DNA of 33,624 nucleotides. Source: an uncultured Azospirillum sp. Its GTDB lineage: Bacteria > Pseudomonadota > Alphaproteobacteria > RF32 > CAG-239. This document shows, piece after piece, positions 16,344-24,231 of this stretch. Position 1 is the stretch's first letter; every line of letters starts with the position of its first letter. The notes under the pieces were generated by a model, which saw only the letters and a list, made by a program, of their open reading frames with translations, ran no database searches and had not been told where the DNA came from. Location of the stretch: the NCBI GenBank assembly GCA_947383875.1, contig CANDEX010000011.1:1-33624 (forward strand), read 5' to 3'. The translations under genes and the position numbers were made by a program.

Positions 16344-17603
16344 ATGAATTGTAAACTAAAATTTATAGATTTATTTGCCGGTTGCGGCGGGCTCTCTTTA
16401 GGATTAATGAATGCCGGCCTAGAGGGGATCTTTGCTATTGAAAAAACAGAAGATGCCTTTAAAACTCTCATCCATAATTTAGACCACAAAAAAATAAAAA
16501 ATGGATATAAATGGCCAATATGGCTACCTAAAAAAAACATGACGACTCGAGATTTACTTGATAATTATCAATCTCAATTACAAGAATTAAAAGATAGAGT
16601 AGATTTAATTGCAGGAGGACCACCTTGCCAAGGTTTTTCTTTTGCTGGTTTAAGAAACCCTAATGATCCTCGCAATAGACTTACCGAAGAATATATTGAA
16701 ATAGTATCAATCATAAATCCTAAATTCTTACTCTTAGAGAATGTCAAAGGATTTCAAGCTGCTTTTAAAAAAAATGGCGCCTCAACGCAAGCATATTCAG
16801 AGTATGTTGTTGAGAAATTATCAAACCTAAATAAAGGTTATAAAGTTTTCAGCAAAGTTTTACCAGCCTCTTTATTTGGCGTTCCTCAACCACGCCCTCG
16901 ATTTATAATGATTGCAGTGAGAAATGACATTGCTCAAAAGATATCTTACACTACTTTAGGAAACGAAGAATTCTACCAAAAAATTCTTCAACAAGCTGAT
17001 AAATTTAAAAAAGAGAACAATTTATCAGAGATTACCATTCTGGGCGACGCAATTGGTGATCTAGAAATCAAAGGGAAAAATATTATTGAATGTATTGATA
17101 GCAAAAACTTTAAACAAATAAGTTATACAGAACCTAAAATCCTTAATCCTTATTTAAAGCTTATTCGACGCAATGTAAAAAAGGATTTTATGCCTGACAG
17201 TCTTCGAATTCCAAATCATAAAAAAGAAACCAAAAATAAATTTGAATATATATTGCTGAAATCAATCAAAGGACATACTCTTTCAAAAGAACTCCGAGAA
17301 GAATTGCATATAAAAAAACAATGCTTTACAGTATTATCATCAAAAGCATTATCTACAACAATAACGACTCTTCCCGATGATTGTATGCACTATTCTGAAC
17401 CAAGAGTTTTAACGGTTCGAGAAAATGCCCGAATACAATCTTTTCCGGATTGGTTTGAATTTAAAGGTAAATATACAACAGGTGGCGATAGACGTAAAAT
17501 AGAGTGTCCTAGATACACCCAAGTAGGTAATGCTGTTCCGCCTCTTATGGCTGAAATACTTGGACAGTCAATATTAGCTATAGAAAGATTAATCAATGAA
17601 TGA
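16344..17603 (+). CDS. DNA (cytosine-5)-methyltransferase, first gene of a four-gene operon
   Basis: The 419-aa enzyme transfers a methyl group from SAM to C5 of cytosine in a specific DNA site. Motif I is FIDLFAGCGGLSLG (8-20). Motif IV is GGPPCQGFSFAG with nucleophile Cys95. Motif VI is LENVKG (131-136), motif VIII is QPRPRFIMIAV, and motif X is TQVGNAVPPLMAE near the C-terminus. The long stretch between VIII and X holds the target-recognition domain, so its specificity cannot be read. No cognate endonuclease or Vsr gene lies next to it. The last 8 bases overlap the start of the GHKL kinase gene, so the two are translationally coupled. The methylase probably supplies the self-mark read by the downstream proteins (inference). 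Confidence 0.93.
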   Translation: MNCKLKFIDLFAGCGGLSLGLMNAGLEGIFAIEKTEDAFKTLIHNLDHKKIKNGYKWPIWLPKKNMTTRDLLDNYQSQLQELKDRVDLIAGGPPCQGFSFAGLRNPNDPRNRLTEEYIEIVSIINPKFLLLENVKGFQAAFKKNGASTQAYSEYVVEKLSNLNKGYKVFSKVLPASLFGVPQPRPRFIMIAVRNDIAQKISYTTLGNEEFYQKILQQADKFKKENNLSEITILGDAIGDLEIKGKNIIECIDSKNFKQISYTEPKILNPYLKLIRRNVKKDFMPDSLRIPNHKKETKNKFEYILLKSIKGHTLSKELREELHIKKQCFTVLSSKALSTTITTLPDDCMHYSEPRVLTVRENARIQSFPDWFEFKGKYTTGGDRRKIECPRYTQVGNAVPPLMAEILGQSILAIERLINE

Positions 17604-19980
17604 GCAACAAAAACTATTTTTTCAAGTAAATGCCGGAATTAAGAATATTGTAGGCAAAGAGCTTATTCATAGTGATAGCATTGCCATAATTGAACTTATC
17701 AAAAATTCAAAAGATGCAGATGCCACTAAAAGTATCATACGATTTATAAATGAACAAAAAAGTCAAGATTCATCTTTAATTATTTCTGATAATGGTAAAG
17801 GAATGACTTTAAATGATCTAAAAAACAAATGGTTAAATGTTGCATATTCTGAAAAAAAAGAAAATATACTTAATAAATTATATGCCGGCAATAAAGGAGT
17901 TGGCAGGTTTAGTTGTGATCGACTTGGAAAAAATCTTACATTATATACCAAAGCTCAAAAGGGAAATTACATAAAGCTCTCTATAAAGTGGGAAGATTTC
18001 GAAAATAAGGGAATAAATGATGAGATGTCTACAATTCCTGTCCTTGCACAAGAATTATCAAAAAACGATTTTTTACAGGAAATAAATGTTCAAAATTTTA
18101 CAACAGGAACAATTCTTAAAATTGAAAATCTAAGAGAGACATGGCCCGCAACGAAATTAAGAAAACTAATTGCTGAGCTAGAAAAATTTTCACCATCAAT
18201 TGATGATGATTTTAGCATCTTTTTATATTCAGATAATCAAGATAACACCATTGCAAATAAGCTTAATAAGCGTATCGAAAATAATATTTTAGAAAAAGTC
18301 TCTTTTAAAACTACACACATTGAATCTTCTATTGATGCTGAAGGAAAAAACATCCACACAACTCTTTACTATCAAAATAAAGAAGTATACCGCTATTCGG
18401 TAAGAAACCCTTTTCCAAAATTAAAAAATATAAAGACAGTAATCCATTACATCGATCCATTAGCCCGTTCTTATTTTACAAGGACTGTTGGTATTACCCC
18501 CGTAGAATATGGTTCAATTTTTTTGTTCTATAATAATTTTAGAATATCTCCTTATGGAAATGTAAAGAATGACTGGTTGGGACTAGATCAACGAAAAGCC
18601 CAAGGACGTGCTCGATATTTTGGAACTCGAGAACTTTTTGGGCGTATTGATATTATTGATAAAGATAATACTTTTGATGTTTTATCCAATCGTGAAGGAC
18701 TAGCTCAAAATCAAGCGTTTATAGATTTAGTTGCGTATGATAAAGAAGATAAGACTGTTATTCTAATTGATGAAGAAGATGAAGACAGAGAAAGCTATGG
18801 CTATATTACCAATATTATCAGACAATTAGAAAATTTCGTTGTAAATGGTTTAGAATGGAATAGATTATTTGACAAACAAAATCCTTCTTCAACAAAAGTT
18901 ATATCCGAGAATGATGTTTTAAAAAATCCTGACCGTTATACAATGCGCCAGATATCATCTGAAAAAGTTAAAACTGCTTGCGAAAAACTGCTAAAATCTA
19001 ACTGGAAAATATCCGACATTCAAATTAACGAAAATCTCATATCTCATATTTTTTCTGAAGCTCAACAAAAATATGAAGAATTTTTGAATGATTTTATTGA
19101 AAAAATAAAAGACAAATCATTTACAGAATTATCTGCTACTCAAAAAGGAAATGTTCGAAAAATAATTGAACGAGAACGTCAGGCAACTAAAATTGCAGAA
19201 AAAGATAGGGATATTGCTGAACAAAAAGTAAAACAAGCACAAACAACCATTGATACACAGCAACAAACCATTTTAGAAAAAGAGAAAACCATTGAACAAA
19301 TAAACAGCCAAAACGCATTTCTTAAAAAGACAAGCAGTCAGGATGTTGAAGACCTTATTATATCAATGCATGCTATACTAGTAAATACATCTACCATAAG
19401 AAATTGTTTATTAACTCTGCTTGAAGACCAAAATATTTCAAACGAAACAAAAGATAATTTAGCCCTTATTAGCGAGGCTAATCAAAAAAACTTTAATATT
19501 GCTAAATTTGCCACATTATATAATTTTTCAGATAAACAAAATATTATAAATGGCGAGCTAACGGTATTCATGCATGAATATTTAAAAGAGGCAAAAGAAT
19601 TTTCAGCTAATCGTCGTATCCAAATACACGACCAACTCAACACCAGTATTCTTTTAAATAAAGAATTTATTCCCCTTGAAATTATGATGTTATTAGAAAA
19701 TATCATCTCTAATTCAAAAAAAGCGAAAGCAAAAAATTTATTTATATCAAACACATTACTACAATCTGGTCAAATTAAATTTTCTTTTAAAGACGATGGT
19801 AATGGAATAACGGAAAAAAGATTTTTGGATAACATAAATTTAATATTTGAAAAAGGAGAAACCTCAACCAAGGGCTCAGGAATAGGTTTGTATCAAATAA
19901 ACAAAATAGTAAAAAAACTAAAAGGTAAAGTTGGAGTAAAAAATTACAATAATTGTTTTGAACTGGAGATTATTTTCTAA
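17596..19980 (+). CDS. Dual GHKL protein: MORC/Hsp90-like ATPase plus histidine kinase core
   Basis: This 794-aa protein has two separate GHKL ATPase modules. The N-terminal one is MORC/Hsp90-like: N-box IIELIKNSKDADA (E33, N37, D40), DNGKGM (65-70) and GNKGVGRFS (98-106), followed by an S5-like region to about 420. A charged coiled coil spans roughly 520-575. Then comes a dimerisation helix with candidate phospho-His592 (LIISMHAIL) and a histidine-kinase ATP domain: LENIISNSKKA (E701, N702, N706), DDGNGI (733-738) and KGSGIGLYQ (759-767). There is no membrane segment, so it senses inside the cell. Prokaryotic MORC-like ATPases are known beside restriction-modification genes. The stop overlaps the next gene's ATG by one base (TAATG), pairing it with the receiver protein. 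Confidence 0.85.
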   Translation: MNEQQKLFFQVNAGIKNIVGKELIHSDSIAIIELIKNSKDADATKSIIRFINEQKSQDSSLIISDNGKGMTLNDLKNKWLNVAYSEKKENILNKLYAGNKGVGRFSCDRLGKNLTLYTKAQKGNYIKLSIKWEDFENKGINDEMSTIPVLAQELSKNDFLQEINVQNFTTGTILKIENLRETWPATKLRKLIAELEKFSPSIDDDFSIFLYSDNQDNTIANKLNKRIENNILEKVSFKTTHIESSIDAEGKNIHTTLYYQNKEVYRYSVRNPFPKLKNIKTVIHYIDPLARSYFTRTVGITPVEYGSIFLFYNNFRISPYGNVKNDWLGLDQRKAQGRARYFGTRELFGRIDIIDKDNTFDVLSNREGLAQNQAFIDLVAYDKEDKTVILIDEEDEDRESYGYITNIIRQLENFVVNGLEWNRLFDKQNPSSTKVISENDVLKNPDRYTMRQISSEKVKTACEKLLKSNWKISDIQINENLISHIFSEAQQKYEEFLNDFIEKIKDKSFTELSATQKGNVRKIIERERQATKIAEKDRDIAEQKVKQAQTTIDTQQQTILEKEKTIEQINSQNAFLKKTSSQDVEDLIISMHAILVNTSTIRNCLLTLLEDQNISNETKDNLALISEANQKNFNIAKFATLYNFSDKQNIINGELTVFMHEYLKEAKEFSANRRIQIHDQLNTSILLNKEFIPLEIMMLLENIISNSKKAKAKNLFISNTLLQSGQIKFSFKDDGNGITEKRFLDNINLIFEKGETSTKGSGIGLYQINKIVKKLKGKVGVKNYNNCFELEIIF

Positions 19981-20864
19981 TGAAACTAGATTATAAAATA
20001 TTATGGATTGAAGATGATGAAAGTTTTAAAATATCAATAAAAAAAGATATTGAGCACCATATTTTAGATAAAGGATTTAATCCAATTATTGAAACACCGA
20101 ATAAACTATCTTCTGAAAACATTAAAACTGAAAATTTTAAAGATTATGATTTGATGTTAATAGATTTTACATTAAAATCACTGGCAGATCAATCAGGTGA
20201 TATTATTATTGAAAAAATAAGACGCAAAAGTATATTTACCAATATTGTATTTTATTCTAGTGATACAGAAAGATTAAAAAAAGAAATACATGAAAAACGT
20301 TTAAGTGGCGTTTATTTATATGACAGAACAGACTTTGAAAAAGATAATATTGATACTTTTTTTGAACTTGTAGATTTTTTTCTGGAAAAAGATATGGATA
20401 TAAACACCTTACGAGGAATCACCATGGCAGAGGTTGCTCAGTTTGATAAAATCATTTGGAACATTATCGAAAAAGAAAATTGTAAAGAAGAAGTTGCAGA
20501 TAAAATCAAAAAACAAAAGCAAGATTCTTTTAATAAAATTAAAGATTTATCTAATGATGATCTTTGGCTAAAAGCAAAAGATGAAGGAACAAAAATTTTT
20601 GACAGTTCTTGTCGAAAGGATGTATTACATAGTAAAATTTTAAAAGATAGGCATCATTGCAATGATTTTTGCAACAAATCAAAAAATTGTTACACAGACA
20701 TTATGAATAAATATACTACAAACGTACTTAAATATAGAAACGAATTAGCTCATCATATAACTCCCCAAATTACAAAAGAACAAAGTCTTGAATTAAGAAA
20801 AAACCTTATTAATTTTAGAAATATATTCAAAGAAATGGAAGAATGTTTATGTTCAAAGCCGTAA
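19980..20864 (+). CDS. Response-regulator receiver domain fused to HEPN-like RNase domain
   Basis: The 294-aa protein begins with a receiver fold: ILWIEDDESF (acidic E11, D12, D13), DYDLMLIDF with phospho-acceptor candidate Asp62, and IVFYSSD with Ser93/Ser94 at the switch position. The conserved receiver lysine is not clear; the region reads GVYLYDRTDF. The C-terminal half (about 142-290) is all-helical and contains KYRNELAHHI, where R253-N254...H258 fits the Rx4H motif of HEPN ribonucleases. It also carries a Cys/His-rich insert (HHCNDFCNKSKNC, 225-237). The natural reading is a kinase-controlled HEPN toxin: phosphotransfer from the upstream kinase would activate RNA cleavage. The HEPN call rests on the motif and helical context and needs profile support. 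The start overlaps the kinase stop. Confidence 0.75.
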   Translation: MKLDYKILWIEDDESFKISIKKDIEHHILDKGFNPIIETPNKLSSENIKTENFKDYDLMLIDFTLKSLADQSGDIIIEKIRRKSIFTNIVFYSSDTERLKKEIHEKRLSGVYLYDRTDFEKDNIDTFFELVDFFLEKDMDINTLRGITMAEVAQFDKIIWNIIEKENCKEEVADKIKKQKQDSFNKIKDLSNDDLWLKAKDEGTKIFDSSCRKDVLHSKILKDRHHCNDFCNKSKNCYTDIMNKYTTNVLKYRNELAHHITPQITKEQSLELRKNLINFRNIFKEMEECLCSKP

Positions 20865-21283
20865 TTTTTGATATAGATGGAACTCTTGCAGATAATTCAG
20901 AAAGACAAAAATATCTTTCTGAATTAAAGTGGGACATGTTTTTTAGTGAAATGGGAAACGATTACCCTGTTAAAGAGGTTTTAGAACTTTATAATCTAAT
21001 CAAAAATTCACAACAATATAAAATGATAATAGTTTCAGGACGTCCAGAAAAATATAAAAAGCTTACAGAGCAATGGCTTACATGGAATAATATTTATTAT
21101 GATGATCTTTACATGAGAAAAGACGGTGATCAGAGAAAAGATAATGTGATTAAACAAGAAATCCTTAAACATATAAAAGAAAAATATGAAATATTATTTG
21201 CTTTTGATGATAGAAAATCTGTCGTTGATATGTGGCGTGAAAATGGTGTATTTTGTTTTCAATGTCAAGATCATAATTACTAA
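20849..21283 (+). CDS. PNKP-type polynucleotide 3'-phosphatase-like HAD protein
   Basis: The 144-aa protein matches the HAD phosphatase domain of T4 polynucleotide kinase/phosphatase and bacterial Pnkp relatives, without the kinase half. It has the nucleophile motif FDIDGTLADN (D8, D10), IIVSGRPEKYKKLTEQWL (motif II Ser63), DDLYMRKDGDQRKDNVIKQEIL (the family's signature block, with the motif III region), and AFDDRKSVVDMWRENG (motif IV D120, D121). Such enzymes remove 3' phosphates from RNA or DNA ends. I prefer the second ATG at 20849: GGAAG lies 7 bases before it but only 1 base before the ATG at 20843. The gene overlaps the HEPN gene by 16 bases. It may heal ends left by the RNase, or process cyclic-phosphate products. 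Confidence 0.78.
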   Translation: MFKAVIFDIDGTLADNSERQKYLSELKWDMFFSEMGNDYPVKEVLELYNLIKNSQQYKMIIVSGRPEKYKKLTEQWLTWNNIYYDDLYMRKDGDQRKDNVIKQEILKHIKEKYEILFAFDDRKSVVDMWRENGVFCFQCQDHNY

Positions 21284-21404
21284 TCTTCTACACTGCGTTT
21301 CATATACCCCAACACGTTGACAAAGCTTTGATATCATTCAACATAATGCTCCGAGAGAGATTACCAAACGCTTTGATGCAATTTCCTGAACAGATTTCCC
21401 CTTG

Positions 21405-22364
21405 TTATTCACATAATGCAAAGCTTACAAAAAAATTATTAGCCACTGTGTTTTTGCTTATTGGGGGAACATATTCCCAAGTGAAGTTTTCTATAAGCTT
21501 ATCCATATTTTTCAGAACCGTAACATTAGCGCCGTCCTGACCGTTTTTGACAAATGTCATTTCTATTTCACCAGCAGACATTACTAAAGTTTTCGCATCT
21601 TTTTTGATAAATTTATAATTTTCAGCATCAGCCCAATCAGAATAGATGTTAGCGCCTTTCGTACTCATTGAATCTATTAGTAAAACAAGTGGACATGAAT
21701 TACTGTCTCCAAGCTTTGTTTTCATAAAATCAGGAGCGGCATATTTCAATTTTTTCAAAATTGGATTCGCATCGGCAGTTTTAATGAGTATATTAATTTT
21801 TTCATCAAAAGCAACTTTCTTTCGTAATTCGCTCAATGACAATTCCAGAGATGAAAGATCCGGAAGTTTATATCTAAAAACCATAATTTCTTGATAATTT
21901 TTAATAATTCTTTTGATTTCTTCAGGTGTAAAATACTGTGTGTTCTCACAAATAGAATATGCTCTTTCAAGATAACTAATATCATGATTATTATAAGGAT
22001 CATCGTAAAGTCTTATGTTTTCAGGAAGAACATTCTTAACGGCTAACTTGCTTGTCACCATACATTTATCAAATTCCTTATAATCTTTGATAATACTGTC
22101 TGTAAGAGAAAGCTTATCCTTACTTGTTTTTGCTTCATCTAAATTTTTAAGCTGATTAGAAATTCTTTGCCGATAGCTCTGCAGGCATTTTTGATTTGGT
22201 GCTGCATAAAATGTGTCAAATGATTCTATTCTTAATTGCTGACAGGAATGTATAGCAACTTCCTTCCTGGTATTCAGTTGATTTAAATATTCAAAATCAC
22301 TTGCTTCCCAATATGCGGCACAACCGGCTAAAAACAGACTTGTAACCAAATAAAATTTTTTCAT
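21405..22364 (-). CDS. Lipoprotein of unknown function (phage/island cargo)
   Basis: I do not recognise a family. The 319-aa product starts MKKFYLVTSLFLAGCAAYW, a clear lipoprotein signal with LAGC lipobox (Cys around residue 15). I use the ATG complementary to 22362-22364, with AAAAGGA upstream, rather than the longer frame. The mature part has several cysteines (CQQLRIESF, QKCLQSYRQ, EFDKCMV, SICENTQYF), mixed helices, and a C-terminal beta-rich stretch with GEIEMTFVKNGQDGANVTVL. It follows the EEP pseudogene by 16 bases and probably belongs to the same minus-strand transcript as the DUF6150 gene. Lipoprotein cargo genes are common in prophages, often altering the cell surface. Confidence 0.6.
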   Translation of the reverse strand: MKKFYLVTSLFLAGCAAYWEASDFEYLNQLNTRKEVAIHSCQQLRIESFDTFYAAPNQKCLQSYRQRISNQLKNLDEAKTSKDKLSLTDSIIKDYKEFDKCMVTSKLAVKNVLPENIRLYDDPYNNHDISYLERAYSICENTQYFTPEEIKRIIKNYQEIMVFRYKLPDLSSLELSLSELRKKVAFDEKINILIKTADANPILKKLKYAAPDFMKTKLGDSNSCPLVLLIDSMSTKGANIYSDWADAENYKFIKKDAKTLVMSAGEIEMTFVKNGQDGANVTVLKNMDKLIENFTWEYVPPISKNTVANNFFVSFALCE

Positions 22365-22380
22365 AAGATTAGTCCTTTTC

Positions 22381-23192
22381 TCATATCTCAAAGTCCGCAA
22401 TTATCGGGTAATGATCCGACAAGTCTTCAATCACCGCCGCATAATCAACATATGGATTTTGAACAGTAAATATCTGGCTGGCAAACATCAAATCAATCTG
22501 CTTATTGCCATTATGTTTAAAGGTTGTTTCATAATCACCGTCAGGAAAATGTCCTAAACAATCCTTAAGTTCGAAAGTTGTTAACCGCTCAAAAAAGTTA
22601 AAATTTTTGCGCGATTTACCCTTATCCCATTGCGGCCCGGCATTCCAATCGCCGGCAATAATAAATCTTGGGCAGAAGAAAAACCATCCAATAGCGGCGC
22701 GGTATCGGATAAACAGCGGTGTAGATTAGCCAGATACGAAAAAGCCGTTACTTTTTCATAATCGCAGACATTCTTACCATACATAGAAATAACGGCAATG
22801 TCCGTTCCTGCAATCTGGGCAACAGTCATACTTCCCGGATAGGTAGTGTTGTATTTTAGCTCAATCTTCTCTAAATTGACATTTTCTGCAGCTAATATCG
22901 CTGTCCCCCATTTAAAAGGGCTATTGTTATTTCGCGTATCGGCTGAAAAATCTATCGCGCCCCATATCCCGTGCCCCTCAGGATTATAAACAGGAATATC
23001 AGAATAAATCTGGTTAGGATAGAAACAGCGCAACTCTTCTGGGTCAAAAACTTCCTGAGCCAAAACAATATCCACATTATTTCCCCTCAGATATTCAAGA
23101 GCTTTTTGAACTTTCGTCTTGTTCCCCTTGCTGGGTGAACCAACAGAACCGTAGCCAAAGTTCCAAGTTGCCGCGCGTAATATCCTAACCAT
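22381..23192 (-). pseudogene. Endonuclease/exonuclease/phosphatase (EEP) family gene broken by a frameshift
   Basis: From the ATG complementary to 23190-23192 (AAGGATG upstream), the frame gives MVRILRAATWNFGYGS and NNVDIVLAQEVF, the two N-terminal metal-binding motifs of the DNase I-like fold. At about 22668-22690 the family match jumps to another frame. The rest reads PRFIIAGDWNAGPQWD, then NGNKQIDLMFAS and SDHYPIIADFEI, the catalytic GDxN and SDHxP motifs, ending at 22381. The span is 812 bases, one short of a whole number of codons, so a single base is missing. A run of five A at 22679-22683 is a likely slip site. Intact, it would be about 270 aa. It may be a true pseudogene or a sequencing error. 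Confidence 0.8.
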
Positions 23193-23204
23193 AACCTACA
23201 TCCT

Positions 23205-23453
23205 TTATTTCGACAGTTCTCTCAGCTTAAACATGGCTCTAACACCTCTATTGCCGATATAAGCAAAGAATGCTCCGAGAAAAAATGCTGACATATCAGC
23301 AATGTCTGGATTCATCCTAAAAGATAAAACAAAAATTATTTTAAGATAGCCCATAGTCATGATAAACACGAGAACCGCATAAATAAAAGCGATTAACGGT
23401 GGCAAGCCGGGCAGTCTTGTTTCTGAGGTTTCTTTTTTAACATCATCTGTCAT
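23205..23453 (-). CDS. Small two-helix membrane protein in phage cargo operon
   Basis: This 82-aa product has two hydrophobic segments (about residues 18-45 and 54-70) with a short polar loop containing RMNPDIADM, then a basic C-terminal end (RGVRAMFKLRELSK). The size, two helices and charged tail resemble phage holins, but no holin family is recognised and no endolysin gene is nearby. GGAG precedes the ATG by 7 bases. It lies between the DUF6150 gene (12 bases) and the EEP pseudogene (12 bases) on one minus-strand transcript. A role as holin-like or membrane accessory protein is only suggested by context. Confidence 0.55.
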   Translation of the reverse strand: MTDDVKKETSETRLPGLPPLIAFIYAVLVFIMTMGYLKIIFVLSFRMNPDIADMSAFFLGAFFAYIGNRGVRAMFKLRELSK

Positions 23454-23465
23454 TTTTAATCTCCT

Positions 23466-23753
23466 TTAATATTTTCCCAATCTCGTAATCAGAGGATGAC
23501 TTTTTTGCCACGCAGCTTGATATTCCTCTGTAACCCGAAAAACTTTCAGGTCTGCCTGATACTCATGTTCAACCCAATATATTTTAACGGTCGCTTTATA
23601 ATCTCTGTCTTCAAAACACCATTTCGCTTCTGTGTCTGCTCTATAGTCTTGATCAACTTCGAAAAAACATAGATCAGCTTGATAACTGTTTTCTACCGCA
23701 AATACCTTTATATCTGCCTGGTATTCATATTCTGTTACATAAACTAATGCCAT
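23466..23753 (-). CDS. DUF6150-like protein built of short beta repeats
   Basis: The 95-aa protein consists of about five near-repeats with an aromatic/acidic turn and a beta strand. Copies read VYVTEYEYQADIK, VFAVENSYQADL, FFEVDQDYRADT, WCFEDRDYKATVK, YWVEHEYQADLK and VFRVTEEYQAAW. The repeated core is V-x-x-x-(D/E)-Y-(Q/K/R)-A-(D/T). The pattern matches the DUF6150 family, which has no known function and is frequent in bacteria and phage islands. The repeats probably fold as a small beta structure. GGAA sits close to the ATG. It is the first gene of a minus-strand cargo operon and faces the XRE regulator across a region with paired inverted repeats. Confidence 0.75.
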   Translation of the reverse strand: MALVYVTEYEYQADIKVFAVENSYQADLCFFEVDQDYRADTEAKWCFEDRDYKATVKIYWVEHEYQADLKVFRVTEEYQAAWQKSHPLITRLGKY

Positions 23754-23824
23754 TTCCTTTATCCTTATATTGATTTATTATTGTCTATGCTGGCTTAATT
23801 GTTTTGCATGGCCAATAAAATTAT

Positions 23825-23876
23825 ATTGTTTATTCGCAATACTTTTATCAAAAAAGCTATTGTATCATCCCAATAG
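23825..23876. promoter_or_regulatory. Paired ATTG-N8-CAAT inverted repeats: putative operators of the XRE repressor
   Basis: Two copies of ATTG-N8-CAAT lie at 23825-23840 and 23859-23874, the second extended to CTATTG/CAATAG at 23857-23876. Their starts are 34 bases apart, close to three helical turns. They lie in the divergent gap between the DUF6150 gene and the XRE gene, where a phage-type repressor would bind. Confidence 0.5.
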
Positions 23877-23894
23877 ATTTTTAAGGGGTGAAAC

Positions 23895-24227
23895 ATGCTT
23901 AATGAAAAAGAATTTTTAAGACTTATTAGTGACTCTATTCGAAAAAAACGCTTAGCCAGTAAGATTTCTAGTGAAAAATTATCTGAATTGAGCGATATGG
24001 ATTATTCGTCTATCAACTTAATCGAGAATCAAAAACAAAATCCTCGTTCCTACTCATTATATAAATTGCTCTACGCTCTGGATATTGATATAACCAAAGA
24101 CTTAAAAGAAGATATATCTCAACAGGATGTTAAAGACAAAATTATCCGCAAGCTCAACCTTATGACCGATTCTCAAAAGGAATCCCTTTTAAAGCTAATC
24201 GATAATTTCGATATAATCGCCAAATAA
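23895..24227 (+). CDS. XRE-family HTH transcriptional regulator
   Basis: The 110-aa protein has an N-terminal helix-turn-helix of the Cro/C1 type (about residues 8-65): LISDSIRKKRLASKISSEKLSEL, then DYSSINLIENQKQNPRSYSLYKLLYAL, where S-x-I-N-x-I-E-N-x-K-x-N-P is the recognition-helix signature. The C-terminal 40 residues are helical and likely dimerise. It is a probable phage-type repressor controlling itself and the divergent DUF6150 operon through the inverted repeats in their shared gap. AGGGGTG precedes the ATG by 5 bases. It converges with the terminase gene with only 4 bases between. Confidence 0.88.
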   Translation: MLNEKEFLRLISDSIRKKRLASKISSEKLSELSDMDYSSINLIENQKQNPRSYSLYKLLYALDIDITKDLKEDISQQDVKDKIIRKLNLMTDSQKESLLKLIDNFDIIAK

Positions 24228-24231
24228 ACTC

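Noticed and set aside
21284..21404. Gene remnant between the 3'-phosphatase gene and the lipoprotein gene
   Set aside because: A short minus-strand reading looks protein-like, but it contains a stop and cannot be assigned to any family.
22668..22690. Programmed ribosomal frameshift in the EEP gene
   Set aside because: No clear slippery heptamer with a downstream structure is seen, and family members are normally single-frame. A deletion or sequencing error is simpler.
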